A stretch of 64,000 nt of DNA from NCBI GenBank assembly GCA_934256705.1, contig CAKQPF010000012.1:4872-68871 (forward strand). The letters are read 5' to 3'. Below, one piece after another: positions 42,770 to 51,898 of this stretch; the stretch's first letter is position 1, and each line of letters opens with the position of its first letter. The DNA is from an uncultured Prevotella sp. (GTDB lineage: Bacteria > Bacteroidota > Bacteroidia > Bacteroidales > Bacteroidaceae). The position numbers were made by a program, and so were the translations under genes. Below the pieces are notes generated by a model. The model searched no databases, was not told where the DNA came from, and saw only the letters and a list, made by a program, of their open reading frames with translations.

Positions 42770-43468
42770 ATGGAAGAAAATGTAAAGATCCTTCTTTGTG
42801 AAGACGATGAGAACCTCGGTATGTTGCTTCGTGAATACCTTCAGGCTAAAGGCTTCCAGACCGAACTGTGCCCTGATGGTGAAGCTGGTTTCCGTGCTTT
42901 CCAGCGCGAGAAGTTTGACATCTGCGTCCTTGATGTCATGATGCCAAAGAAAGATGGCTTCACTCTTGCATCCGATATCCGCCAGAGCAATGTAGATATT
43001 CCTATCATTTTCCTTACTGCCAAGCAGCTCAAGGAAGATATCCTCGAAGGCTTCAAACTTGGCGCAGACGACTATATCACCAAGCCTTTCTCTATGGAAG
43101 AGCTCGTGTTCCGTATTGAGGCAATCCTCCGTCGCGTTCGTGGCAAGAAGACCAAGGAGAGCAATGTCTATAAGATCGGACGTTTCATCTTCGACACCCA
43201 GAAGCAGTTGCTCACATTGGGTGACAAGCAGACCAAGCTGACCACCAAGGAGAATGAACTTCTCTCCCTTCTCTGCAGCCATGCCAACGAGATTCTCCAG
43301 CGAGACTTCGCCCTGAAGACCATCTGGATTGATGACAACTATTTCAACGCACGCTCCATGGATGTTTACATCACCAAGCTTCGTAAGCACCTCAAGGACG
43401 ATGACCAGATCGAAATCATCAATATCCACGGTAAGGGATATAAGCTGATTATTCCGGACGAGGAATAA
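42770..43468 (+). CDS. rprY: Response regulator, RprY-like (OmpR family)
   Basis: 232 residues. The receiver domain has acidic pocket EDDE (11-14), phosphoacceptor Asp55 in LDVMMP, and the conserved Thr and Lys in FLTAK and KPF. A winged-helix DNA-binding domain follows (about 130-230) ending GKGYKLIIP. Acts with the kinase encoded just upstream. In Bacteroides fragilis the homologous pair has been linked to redox and metabolic regulation and rnf/nqr-type targets; whether that holds here is not shown by the sequence. Confidence 0.93.
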   Translation: MEENVKILLCEDDENLGMLLREYLQAKGFQTELCPDGEAGFRAFQREKFDICVLDVMMPKKDGFTLASDIRQSNVDIPIIFLTAKQLKEDILEGFKLGADDYITKPFSMEELVFRIEAILRRVRGKKTKESNVYKIGRFIFDTQKQLLTLGDKQTKLTTKENELLSLLCSHANEILQRDFALKTIWIDDNYFNARSMDVYITKLRKHLKDDDQIEIINIHGKGYKLIIPDEE

Positions 43469-43500
43469 TTCTGGCGCTTCAAAGTCAATGACTATCTGTC

Positions 43501-43572
43501 TTTTGTCGTTCTCCCGTTTCGCTGTATGTCTTGTTTTGCCAGACAGAAAAATGAAACGGCAGAACGGCAAAA
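43501..43572. repeat. GTT/AAC-type hairpin between rprY and yraN
   Basis: Twenty-base arms (43501-43520 and 43553-43572) match at 18 positions, with CTGT/ACAG pairing in the loop. Composition (CGTTCTCCCGTTTC / GAAACGGCAGAACGG) marks it as a more GC-rich member of the AAC/GTT hairpin family. Confidence 0.7.
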
Positions 43573-43601
43573 CCGTTTAGTGAAAACTCAAGAACACCAC
43601 T

Positions 43602-44033
43602 ATGGCTGAGCATAACGAACTCGGAAAATGGGGCGAAGAGCAGGCTGCGCTTTATTTACGCAGTAAAGGTTGGTACATACGTCATCGTGACTGGCACTGT
43701 GGACATAGGGATGTCGATATTGTAGCTATTGACGAGGACAGCAGCATCGTGATATTTGTCGAGGTGAAGACCCGCTCCACAGGACAATGGGGCGAACCTG
43801 ATGAGGCTATTGACCTGGAAAAGCAAAATAGCATCATACAAACCGCAGGGTCGTATATCAGAAACTTCAGACTTGAATATTGCGAAGTGAGATACGATAC
43901 GATTTCCATTGTCGGAACTCCAGCCACAGGTGCGCAGATAACGCATAAGGAGAATGCCTTCGATCTGGCATCCCGCTTCTTCTATAGAGAGCACGTAAGG
44001 TATCGCAGGAGAAAGCGTCCAGGCAATTGGTGA
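43602..44033 (+). CDS. YraN/UPF0102 family protein
   Basis: 143 residues with a restriction-endonuclease-like core: GEEQAALYL helix, HRDVDIVA and FVEVKTRS, the E-x-D-x-ExK arrangement of PD-(D/E)XK nucleases. The family is widespread and possibly a Holliday-junction-related nuclease, but its function remains unsettled. Follows rprY after a hairpin. Confidence 0.85.
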   Translation: MAEHNELGKWGEEQAALYLRSKGWYIRHRDWHCGHRDVDIVAIDEDSSIVIFVEVKTRSTGQWGEPDEAIDLEKQNSIIQTAGSYIRNFRLEYCEVRYDTISIVGTPATGAQITHKENAFDLASRFFYREHVRYRRRKRPGNW

Positions 44034-44184
44034 TGCTCCTTCATGCGCATGCGCCATTTGTTTGTTTGTGCTTTGCAAATCATATCTTCAGACGTTGTCA
44101 ATGCCAAAAAGTGTTCGATTTTTCCAAATGTGGGTTTTGTAGCAAAACGCATTTGTAACGCATTGGCTGTCAATAGGTTGTAAT

Positions 44185-44237
44185 AGTATAGATATTAGGG
44201 CGTAAAAGCTTAGTTATTACGTCCTAATATCTATGCT
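44185..44237. repeat. GCATAG-type palindromic repeat, copy C
   Basis: Arms 44185-44205 and 44217-44237 pair with one G-T wobble and one mismatch. The core TAGATATTAGG/CCTAATATCTA is the same as in copy A with slight changes. Further half-units (ACTAAGCTATT, GAAAGCTAAGC) follow to 44283. Confidence 0.78.
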
Positions 44238-44502
44238 TTTACCACGTAATAACTAAGCTATTGCAACGTGAAAGCTAAGCTGTTGGAAAATGAAGGCAGA
44301 GCTATCATGTTTTTGTTCGATTTTTCCTATGATCGTTCGCAAAAATAATGGGTCGGACATTGTTGTATTTTATCATTTTTTTATCGTTGCTTTCAGACCG
44401 TAGGTGAACAATGTTTTTTGAAAAATCCAACGGAACTGAAGGCGTAATTCCAAGAATATAGCAATCTCTTGCCACAAGAAAGGGCAAAAAAGCAAAGATT
44501 TA

Positions 44503-44534
44503 TTTGCTTGTGTCGTCTCTTTTTCTTAATTTTG
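44503..44534 (+). promoter_or_regulatory. mazG promoter
   Basis: TTTG at 44503-44506, 20 bp, TAATTTTG at 44527-44534, about 21 nt of leader. Confidence 0.82.
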
Positions 44535-44561
44535 CAGATAAAACATTAACTCCAAACAAAC

Positions 44562-45353
44562 ATGAGTCATACAAGAGAGGAAAAACTTGAGGCTTTCGGA
44601 CGCCTTATTGATGTGCTCGACAATCTAAGGGAGAAATGTCCCTGGGACAGAAAGCAGACAAACGAGAGTCTGAGACCTCACACTATAGAAGAGGCTTATG
44701 AACTCTGCGACGCACTGATGAAAGATGAGCGGAAGGAAATCATCAAAGAGCTCGGTGACGTCTTGGAACACGTCATCTTCTATAGTATAATAGGTAATGA
44801 GAAAGGTGATTTCGACATTGCAGACATCTGCAACAAAGAAGCCGACAAACTGATTTTCCGCCATCCGCATATCTATGGCAATGTGACGGCAGAAACGGCC
44901 GACGACGTGAGCAAGACTTGGGAACAGGTAAAGCAGAAAGAGAAAGACGGTAACAAGACCGTACTGTCCGGAGTTCCCGTTTCTTTGCCAAGCCTTATCA
45001 AGGCTTACCGGATCCAGGACAAGGCATGCAATGTGGGCTTTGACTGGGAAAAGAAAGAAGAAGTCTGGGCTAAGGTGCATGAGGAACTTACCGAACTGGA
45101 AACTGAACTCCGCAAGGAGGACAAGGACCATTCGGAAGAGGAACTCGGCGATTTCATCTTCTCCCTCGTCAATGCTGCAAGGCTCTACCATCTCAACCCT
45201 GACACGGCATTGGAGAAGACAAACCGGAAATTTACCAAAAGATTCAATTACATAGAGCAATGTTCCATTAAAATGGGAAAGCCTCTCAAGAAAATGACCC
45301 TGGAGGAGATGGATGCACTATGGAACGAAGCAAAGAAACTGGAGGAACAATAA
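44562..45353 (+). CDS. mazG: Nucleoside triphosphate pyrophosphohydrolase MazG
   Basis: Hydrolyses (d)NTPs to monophosphates and pyrophosphate; house-cleaning or ppGpp-linked role. 263 residues, two MazG domains as in the E. coli type. The first holds CPWDRKQTNESL and EEAYELCDAL with EExxE-type metal ligands. The second begins near residue 150 and keeps EELGDFIFSLVN. The stop is one base from the next start, so the lipoprotein gene is coupled to it. Confidence 0.93.
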   Translation: MSHTREEKLEAFGRLIDVLDNLREKCPWDRKQTNESLRPHTIEEAYELCDALMKDERKEIIKELGDVLEHVIFYSIIGNEKGDFDIADICNKEADKLIFRHPHIYGNVTAETADDVSKTWEQVKQKEKDGNKTVLSGVPVSLPSLIKAYRIQDKACNVGFDWEKKEEVWAKVHEELTELETELRKEDKDHSEEELGDFIFSLVNAARLYHLNPDTALEKTNRKFTKRFNYIEQCSIKMGKPLKKMTLEEMDALWNEAKKLEEQ

Positions 45354-45354
45354 T

Positions 45355-45909
45355 ATGAAAAGACTGTATATCCCTATTCTGATTGCCTTGATGGCAGTCA
45401 TTTCCGTAGTTTCATGCAAAGAGAGAAAAACGGATAATGCAGAGGCTGGCAGTGATACCATCGTCAGCGAGGTTCCTGATTCTGCCGTGTATGGAAAATG
45501 CGGTGAAGGCACTTCCATGCACAATCTGGAATTGGTGACAGACGATGGCAAGACGATGGAGTTTCTCATTGATGAGGAACAGGGCAGTGATGTGCAGGGC
45601 GGACTCCTTTGCGGAGACCGTATGACTGTGGCTTATGTCGTTACTGAGGAAGGCAATGTGGCAACGAAGGTGATAAACCTCACCACTCTTCTCGGCAGAT
45701 GGACTTCGCTCGACCGTAATTTCACTATCCAGGAAGACGGCAACGTGGAGTCAAACATGCAGACGGAGACACGCCCTTACACCGCATGGTCTGCAGTAAA
45801 CGGTAATATAGTGCTCAATACGGATACGTTCTCTGTGCTCTATCTCGGAGCTGACAGCATGATGCTGGAAAGCAACAATGGAGTGTTTGCCTATAAGAGA
45901 CAAAAATAA
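45355..45909 (+). CDS. Putative lipoprotein, lipocalin-like C-terminal domain
   Basis: 184 residues from the ATG at 45355 (MKRLYIPILI). The hydrophobic signal ends in VVSC, a lipobox with Cys at about residue 21, so the mature protein should be lipid-anchored. The C-terminal 75 residues (LLGRWTSLDRNF onwards) look like a small lipocalin-like beta-barrel domain found in many Bacteroidales lipoproteins. Ligand and function unknown. Between mazG and rnz, 8 bp before the latter. Confidence 0.75.
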   Translation: MKRLYIPILIALMAVISVVSCKERKTDNAEAGSDTIVSEVPDSAVYGKCGEGTSMHNLELVTDDGKTMEFLIDEEQGSDVQGGLLCGDRMTVAYVVTEEGNVATKVINLTTLLGRWTSLDRNFTIQEDGNVESNMQTETRPYTAWSAVNGNIVLNTDTFSVLYLGADSMMLESNNGVFAYKRQK

Positions 45910-45917
45910 AAGGCATT

Positions 45918-46832
45918 ATGCAACCATTCAAGATTCATATTTTAGGATGCGGGTCGGCTCTTCCCACTGCCAAGCACAATCCCTCTTCCCAAATCGTGGA
46001 GATAAGGGGAAAACTCTTTATGGTCGATTGCGGGGAGGGTACTCAGTTGCAGATCAGGAAGTCAAGGCTCAATTTCTCCAAATTGTACGCTGTCTTCATC
46101 AGTCATCTTCACGGTGACCATGTCCTTGGACTCGTAGGTATGCTCAGCACCTTCGGTCTGAATGGAAGAACTGCACCGCTAAATATCTATGCTCCTGGAG
46201 AATACGAGGAATTGCTGAGGATGGAGTTGAAGATGTTTTGCAGCAATCTTGACTATGAGATTATCTTTCATCCTGTGGATACTCGCAAGCAGCAGATTAT
46301 CTATGAAGACCGCTCGCTGACTGTTGAGACGATACCTCTCCATCATCGTATGCCTTGTGCAGGTTTCCTCTTCCGTGAGAAGCCCGGTGATCGCCACATC
46401 AGGAGGGATATGATTGATTTCTACGGAGTGCCTGTTTCGCAAATCAATAACATAAAGGCAGGTATGGACTGGACCAATTCCGATGGAGAGACCATTGCCA
46501 ATGCACGGCTCACTTCCGATCCCGACCCACAGAGAGCTTACGCTTATTGCTCTGACACAAGGTATATGCCTTCTCTGGCAGAGAAAGTGAAGGGCGTGGA
46601 CTTGCTCTATCATGAGTCCACATACACAGAGGAATTTCATGACAGAGCAGAGAAATATCTCCATTCCACCGCTCGTGAGGCCGCTCTGACAGCCCGTGAT
46701 GCGAACGTGGGAAAACTCCTTCTCGGTCATTTCAGCAAGCGTTTCCTCGATGAAAAGCCTCTGCTCGATGAGGCAAGGGTCGTCTTTCCTAACTCCTTCC
46801 TTGCAAAAGAGGGAATGGTGATGGATGTCTGA
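45918..46832 (+). CDS. rnz: Ribonuclease Z
   Basis: tRNA 3'-end endonuclease of the metallo-beta-lactamase fold. 304 residues with the zinc motif HLHGDH (63-68), AYCSDTRY and GHFSKR near the C terminus. Normal length of the bacterial short form. Third gene of the mazG run. Confidence 0.95.
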   Translation: MQPFKIHILGCGSALPTAKHNPSSQIVEIRGKLFMVDCGEGTQLQIRKSRLNFSKLYAVFISHLHGDHVLGLVGMLSTFGLNGRTAPLNIYAPGEYEELLRMELKMFCSNLDYEIIFHPVDTRKQQIIYEDRSLTVETIPLHHRMPCAGFLFREKPGDRHIRRDMIDFYGVPVSQINNIKAGMDWTNSDGETIANARLTSDPDPQRAYAYCSDTRYMPSLAEKVKGVDLLYHESTYTEEFHDRAEKYLHSTAREAALTARDANVGKLLLGHFSKRFLDEKPLLDEARVVFPNSFLAKEGMVMDV

Positions 46833-47000
46833 AAACTGACTTCAGCAAACTGATGTGGCATGATAGTTTGGTAGTCTTATGATTGTGTTGTCGATAAGTT
46901 TCACCTTCGGCAGACATTCTGGACAGGCAAGACCAACACTCTCCTGCACAATCACATAAACCCAATTAAAGCATATAACTATTACCTAATAATTTTCAGA

Positions 47001-48284
47001 ATGAAATTAAGACTGACAATCATGAACTTCCTGGAATTTGCAGTCTGGGGAGCGTATCTTACCTGTATGGGTAATTATCTTGGAAAAGCGGGAATGGGAG
47101 CCGAAATAGCATGGTTCTATGCCATTCAAGGTATCGTTTCGATTTTTATGCCTACTCTCATGGGTATTGTAGGCGACAAGTATATCCAGCCACAACGCCT
47201 GCTCGGTATTTGCCATCTTATTGCCGGCGTATTCATGGTGGGGCTTTTCTATCTCGGAATGACGGAGGCTATGCCGAACAAAGCCGTGTTCATCACCATT
47301 TATACCCTGAGCGTTGCTTTCTATATGCCTACGCTTGCGCTATCCAATACCGCTGCTTTCACCATTCTGAAAGATGCTGGAATGGACACGGTAAAGGACT
47401 TTCCGCCTATCCGCGTATTTGGAACTGTAGGTTTTATTGCCACCATGTGGTTTGTCAACTGTGCCATATTTGATGCGGGCGGCTTCTCCATGAGTTTGGG
47501 AGCGAGTGATTTCAAATTCCAATATACTCATTATCAGTTCCTTGTATCGGGTATTCTGAGCATTGTCCTCTTCCTTTACTGTCTGACTTTGCCTCAATGT
47601 AAGATAGTGGCGAAAGAGGCAAAGTCCCTTGCAGAGACATTGGGATTGAACGCGTTCAAGCTCTTCAAGAACAGACAGATGGCTACATTCTTCATATTCT
47701 CCGCCATGCTCGGAATGTCATTGCAGGTGACTAACAGTTTCGCAACGCCTTTCCTCACAAGTTTCAAGGTGGACTTTGCAGACTCGTTCTGTGCTAACAA
47801 TGCCACGATGCTGGTGTCTCTATCCCAGGTTGCCGAAGCTCTCTGCATTCTCCTTATCCCGTTCTTCCTCAAGAGGTTTGGCATAAAGGTAGTGATGATG
47901 ATGGCTATGGGCGCATGGGTTCTTCGTTTCGGTTTCTTCGGCATTGGCAGTCCGGACTTCCCTGGTGTCCTTTTCTTTGTGCTTTCCTGCCTTGTTTACG
48001 GAGTGGCATTCGATTTCTTCAATGTCTCTGGCGGACTGTTTGTTGACAAAGAATGTGATCCAAGCATCAAGGCTTCGGCTCAGGGACTTTTCATGATGAT
48101 GACAAATGGAATCGGAGCTACCATAGGTACGCTCTCGGCTGGCGAGGTTATCAATCATTTCTGTACATGGAATGAAGATGGATTCCTCGTAGGCGACTGG
48201 GCTACCTGCTGGTATATATTCGCAGGCTTTGCGTTTGTGGTGCTCATACTGTTCTCATTGCTGTTCAAGCCTGAGGAGAAATAG
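47001..48284 (+). CDS. Nucleoside:H+ symporter (NupG-like MFS)
   Basis: 427 residues with about twelve membrane helices. The N terminus, MNFLEFAVWGAYLTCMGNYL, and the GIVGDKY loop are typical of the NupG/XapB nucleoside symporter family. Likely imports nucleosides across the inner membrane. I see nothing definite in the 168 bp before it or the 281 bp after it. Confidence 0.9.
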   Translation: MKLRLTIMNFLEFAVWGAYLTCMGNYLGKAGMGAEIAWFYAIQGIVSIFMPTLMGIVGDKYIQPQRLLGICHLIAGVFMVGLFYLGMTEAMPNKAVFITIYTLSVAFYMPTLALSNTAAFTILKDAGMDTVKDFPPIRVFGTVGFIATMWFVNCAIFDAGGFSMSLGASDFKFQYTHYQFLVSGILSIVLFLYCLTLPQCKIVAKEAKSLAETLGLNAFKLFKNRQMATFFIFSAMLGMSLQVTNSFATPFLTSFKVDFADSFCANNATMLVSLSQVAEALCILLIPFFLKRFGIKVVMMMAMGAWVLRFGFFGIGSPDFPGVLFFVLSCLVYGVAFDFFNVSGGLFVDKECDPSIKASAQGLFMMMTNGIGATIGTLSAGEVINHFCTWNEDGFLVGDWATCWYIFAGFAFVVLILFSLLFKPEEK

Positions 48285-48565
48285 AATTTGAGATTTTAAC
48301 ATCTGATATATAGATAAAGATAAGGAAGTTATGCATCTGATGCTTAAGTCTTGCTTTATAAATGCGTAGATGATGGAAATGCTTTTGATGCTTGACTTCT
48401 TTGTCTTTTGTTTGTTGAAGCATATGGAGAATCAATGTTGTGGATAGATACTCAAATCCCGGAATGACTCTCCTGCACTTTAGGTATTACTTAGCTTTAT
48501 TTGCACTTGGAAAACGATTAGAAATTGGTCTTGAACGAATGCGGTAAAGCGCTTTCTTATTAAAT

Positions 48566-49213
48566 ATGGTAGAGATGCAAGGAATAAAACTGAAATTCAA
48601 ATCGGTGGAGCAGATGGTCAATAACCATGCTATCGGACTGGTGGTCCTTACGGATGAAGCAGAAACGCGCCAGTTGAACATTGTCTGCGATGAGGTGAGT
48701 ATGTTTCAGTTGAACATCCGTAGCCGATATAAAGAGCAGATTGAGGAAGCGGAACACGCGGAAGGAAACGGAAAACTGTTTTCCACGAAATATCTTCTTC
48801 CAGAGGTTTTGTGCTCCATCATCGGGTACATGACTGATATCCGTATGAGGGTAATAATCAATAATGTGGTGAGTGGTCAATATAGAGCCGTGATAGAAGA
48901 TACTATTACCGGAACTACTTTCCCTGTTCGTGCTACAGACGGTGTCCTGCTCACGCTGGCGAGCAATCATGTTCCGCTCTATGCAGATGAGACATTATGG
49001 CGCTATCAGAGTGTTCCCTATTCTCCAAACAAGGAGGGAATCCCAATCCCCGTCAATGCTCTTACCACTTCCATGATAGAAGAGGCTTTGCAGAATGCCA
49101 TTGACAAGGAAGAATATGAAGTGGCTCAGAAACTCAAGGAAGAACTCGAAAGAAGGAAAGAACATGGAAAGAATGCCACTAACAGCGATTCAACGAACAA
49201 AACTGACCATTAA
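48566..49213 (+). CDS. Bifunctional nuclease-family (DUF151) protein with UVR motif
   Basis: 215 residues. The first 140 form a DUF151/BFN domain (IVCDEVSMFQLNIRSR, DGVLLTLASNHVPLYAD). A UvrB/UvrC-type motif follows: LQNAIDKEEYEVAQKLKEEL (about 176-195). The tail is hydrophilic. The combination is common in Bacteroidetes; nuclease activity has been claimed for plant homologues, but the bacterial role is unclear. Followed by rsmE after 6 bp. Confidence 0.85.
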   Translation: MVEMQGIKLKFKSVEQMVNNHAIGLVVLTDEAETRQLNIVCDEVSMFQLNIRSRYKEQIEEAEHAEGNGKLFSTKYLLPEVLCSIIGYMTDIRMRVIINNVVSGQYRAVIEDTITGTTFPVRATDGVLLTLASNHVPLYADETLWRYQSVPYSPNKEGIPIPVNALTTSMIEEALQNAIDKEEYEVAQKLKEELERRKEHGKNATNSDSTNKTDH

Positions 49214-49219
49214 GAATTT

Positions 49220-49942
49220 ATGAAAGAAGTAAGATATTTCTATGTTCCCAAGGCATCAGAAACAAAGGAACTGCCTCAAGAAGAAGCCACTCATGCACTT
49301 CGCGTCTTGCGTCTTAAAGAAGGAGATGAAATCTTTCTACAGGACGGCGAAGGCTTTTTCTATCGTGCCGAGGTGGTGCAGGCACAAGGAAAGCATTGCT
49401 TTTATGAAATCAAAGAGACCTTGCCACAGGAGAAAACCTGGCGAGGACACCTCCATCTTGCCATGGCTCCGACCAAGATGATGGAAAGAGTGGAATGGAT
49501 GGCGGAAAAAGCCACGGAAATAGGATGTGACGAGTTCTCCTTTCTGCTCTGTAAATTCTCCGAAAGAAAGCAGATGAGAGAAGACAGAGTGGATAAAATA
49601 GTCGTGGCTGCCACAAAGCAAAGTCGGAAGGCATGGAAGCCAGTGGTCAATCCATTGGAGTCTTTCGACCATTTTGTATCTGCTCAGCGCAAAGGAAGAA
49701 AGTATATATGCCATTGTTATGAAGAGATTGCCCGCTCTGATTTCTTCAATGAAATCCAATCGGCTCCTGATGACGAAGACATTACCGTACTCGTAGGACC
49801 GGAAGGGGATTTCTCCATTGATGAAGTAAGGCAAGCTATAGATGCCGGTTACCAGTCTGTTACACTTGGAAACGCACGCTTTCGCACGGAGACAGCAGCC
49901 CTTTCCGCAGTCATGATGATGCAGCTGTCACGACGCATCTAA
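49220..49942 (+). CDS. rsmE: 16S rRNA m3U1498 methyltransferase RsmE
   Basis: SPOUT-class methyltransferase, 240 residues. N-terminal PUA-like domain with HALRVLRLKEGDE; C-terminal knot with VGPEGDFSIDEV and LGNARFRTETAALSA, the SAM-binding loops of RsmE. Overlap in transcription with the DUF151 gene is likely (6-bp gap). Confidence 0.94.
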   Translation: MKEVRYFYVPKASETKELPQEEATHALRVLRLKEGDEIFLQDGEGFFYRAEVVQAQGKHCFYEIKETLPQEKTWRGHLHLAMAPTKMMERVEWMAEKATEIGCDEFSFLLCKFSERKQMREDRVDKIVVAATKQSRKAWKPVVNPLESFDHFVSAQRKGRKYICHCYEEIARSDFFNEIQSAPDDEDITVLVGPEGDFSIDEVRQAIDAGYQSVTLGNARFRTETAALSAVMMMQLSRRI

Positions 49943-50061
49943 TGTCTTTCCAGTCAGGACGTGTATTGCTTAAAAAACCTTTAATTTGCGTCAGAAAAGA
50001 TAAATTGCCGTTAATACACTTTCGCTATTTTTTAAAAAAGGACAAAAAAACGCTCTTATGC

Positions 50062-50092
50062 TTTGAAATAACACATTTACGCATTAAATTTG
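50062..50092 (+). promoter_or_regulatory. htrA promoter
   Basis: TTTG at 50062-50065, exactly 19 bp, TAAATTTG at 50085-50092, with about 75 nt of leader to the ATG at 50171. The position excludes an in-frame start at 50090. Confidence 0.86.
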
Positions 50093-50170
50093 CATCCGAA
50101 AAAGCAAGGACGTAACCAAAAGGCTCCTTTTAAGTTAAATAATGACAGTGTAATTATAATCATATACGAC

Positions 50171-51640
50171 ATGAACAAAAAATCTATTAGTAGAGTTGCA
50201 TTCTCTGCACTCTGTGTGGCTTCTTTGACATTCTCTGCTGGCGCTTTCATCACAGCGCGCGCAGCACAGACTTCTGTCCCAGGTCCTGTCGTTGGACAGC
50301 CTGTAGATCTTACCTACGCTTCAGAAAAGGCTTTGCCATGCGTAGTGCACATCAAATTCCTTCAAAATTCCAAAGTTCAGGAAGTGACTGTAGATCAGGA
50401 TCCATTCGGTGATTTCTTTGATCCATTCGGAATGTTTGGACAGAGAGGACAAGGACAAAGCCGTAAACGTAAGGTTCAGACTCCTAAAAAGGAGGGCACT
50501 GGTTCTGGTGTAATCATTTCTTCCGACGGTTATATTGTAACAAACAATCATGTAGTTGAGGGAGCGGATGAATTGACAGTAACCCTCGATGATAATCGTG
50601 AGTTTTCTGCACGTATCATTGGCACAGACCCAGCTACTGACCTTGCTCTCATAAAGGTAAACGGCAAGAATCTCCCTGCAATAACTATCGCTTCAAGTGA
50701 TGATATCAAAGTGGGAGAGTGGTGTCTGGCGATAGGTCATCCTTTCAATCTTCGTGCTACAGTAACTGCGGGCATCGTTTCTGCGAAAGCGCGTACATTA
50801 GGTCAGAATGGTGTAGAGTCTTTCATTCAGACTGATGCTGCCATCAACCGTGGTAATTCCGGTGGAGCGCTGGTAAATGTCAAGGGCGAGCTTATCGGAA
50901 TCAATGCAATGCTTTTCAGTGAAACCGGTTCATATGTAGGCTATGGTTTCGCAATTCCTACCACCATTATGAATAAGGTGGTGGATGATATCAAGAAATA
51001 TGGTAGCGTTCAGCGTGCTATCATCGGCATACAAGGCCAGGATGTTCGTACATATCTCGACGGTCAGAAGGCTGAGCAGAAGGAAGTGGACCTCGGAACC
51101 AATGATGGTGTTTATATCGCAAAGATAACTGAGGATGGCTCTGCACAGGAAGCAGGACTTCAAGAGGGTGATGTAATCACTGCAATAGACGGTCACAAGG
51201 TAACGAAATTTGGCGACCTTACCGAGATAGTTGCCACAAAGCGCCCTGGCGACAAGGTGAAAATCGACTATTTACGCAAGAAGGCAAAGAAGAGCGTTGT
51301 CGTTACATTGAAGAATGAGCAGGGCAATACCAAGGTTGTCAAGGATGCAGATATTGACATTCTCGGTGCTGTACTGCGCGACATCAATGATAAAGAGAAA
51401 CAGGACCTTGACATCAAATATGGTCTTAAAGTCACTAAGGTGATGAGTGGTAAGTTCAAGGAACGTGGTATTCCTGTAGGCTTCGTCATTCAGACAGTCA
51501 ATGAAACTCCAATGAAGACAGTCTCTGACCTCAGCGATGCTGTGAAAGCCGCCAATAAGAGCAAGGATCCAGTTCTTATCATCAAGGGACTCTATCCTTC
51601 TGGCAAGAAGGAATACTTCACAGTTCCACTCGGTGAATAA
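50171..51640 (+). CDS. degP: Periplasmic serine protease HtrA/DegP
   Basis: 489 residues from the ATG at 50171 (MNKKSISRVAF) with a signal peptide ending near residue 32. Catalytic triad His127 (TNNHVV), Asp157 (PATDLAL) and Ser230 (RGNSGGAL), followed by two PDZ domains (about 300-390 and 400-489). A glycine- and phenylalanine-rich stretch at 78-100 precedes the protease domain, comparable to the LA loop region. Degrades or refolds misfolded envelope proteins. Single gene with a promoter and a terminator. Confidence 0.95.
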   Translation: MNKKSISRVAFSALCVASLTFSAGAFITARAAQTSVPGPVVGQPVDLTYASEKALPCVVHIKFLQNSKVQEVTVDQDPFGDFFDPFGMFGQRGQGQSRKRKVQTPKKEGTGSGVIISSDGYIVTNNHVVEGADELTVTLDDNREFSARIIGTDPATDLALIKVNGKNLPAITIASSDDIKVGEWCLAIGHPFNLRATVTAGIVSAKARTLGQNGVESFIQTDAAINRGNSGGALVNVKGELIGINAMLFSETGSYVGYGFAIPTTIMNKVVDDIKKYGSVQRAIIGIQGQDVRTYLDGQKAEQKEVDLGTNDGVYIAKITEDGSAQEAGLQEGDVITAIDGHKVTKFGDLTEIVATKRPGDKVKIDYLRKKAKKSVVVTLKNEQGNTKVVKDADIDILGAVLRDINDKEKQDLDIKYGLKVTKVMSGKFKERGIPVGFVIQTVNETPMKTVSDLSDAVKAANKSKDPVLIIKGLYPSGKKEYFTVPLGE

Positions 51641-51662
51641 ACCAATAAGATGATAATATCAG

Positions 51663-51699
51663 TAGCCGGTCAATAGTTGATGGAATTATTGACCGGCTA
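51663..51699 (+). terminator. degP terminator
   Basis: Perfect 13-bp stem (51663-51675 and 51687-51699) followed by TTTT. Confidence 0.9.
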
Positions 51700-51790
51700 T
51701 TTTCATTCCTTTCTTCTTCACTAATCCGATGAACCTGTTTGTGAATCCAAGAGTACACATGTTGGTTTGCTGGATTTGGCAAGATATAAA

Positions 51791-51831
51791 CATCTCAGCC
51801 TGCCAGGGTTCATTCCTGACAGGCTGAGATG
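51791..51831. terminator. Hairpin between degP and CDF gene
   Basis: Perfect 12-bp stem (51791-51802 and 51820-51831), extended inside by CAGG/CCTG and followed by TTTT on the plus strand. It lies 68 bp past the stop of the CDF gene on the minus strand, so it can serve either side. Confidence 0.78.
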
Positions 51832-51898
51832 TTTTATGAAGTTAACAATTATAATGAGAACACTATAAGATGAGATTCGTCTCCTTGAAATCAACGAC

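Larger units (their letters stand above)
44034..44561. other. Intergenic spacer before mazG
   Basis: About 530 bp with no credible gene. It holds the palindrome at 44185-44237, more half-units of the same family up to about 44285, and the mazG promoter at its right end. Nothing else recognised. Confidence 0.6.
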
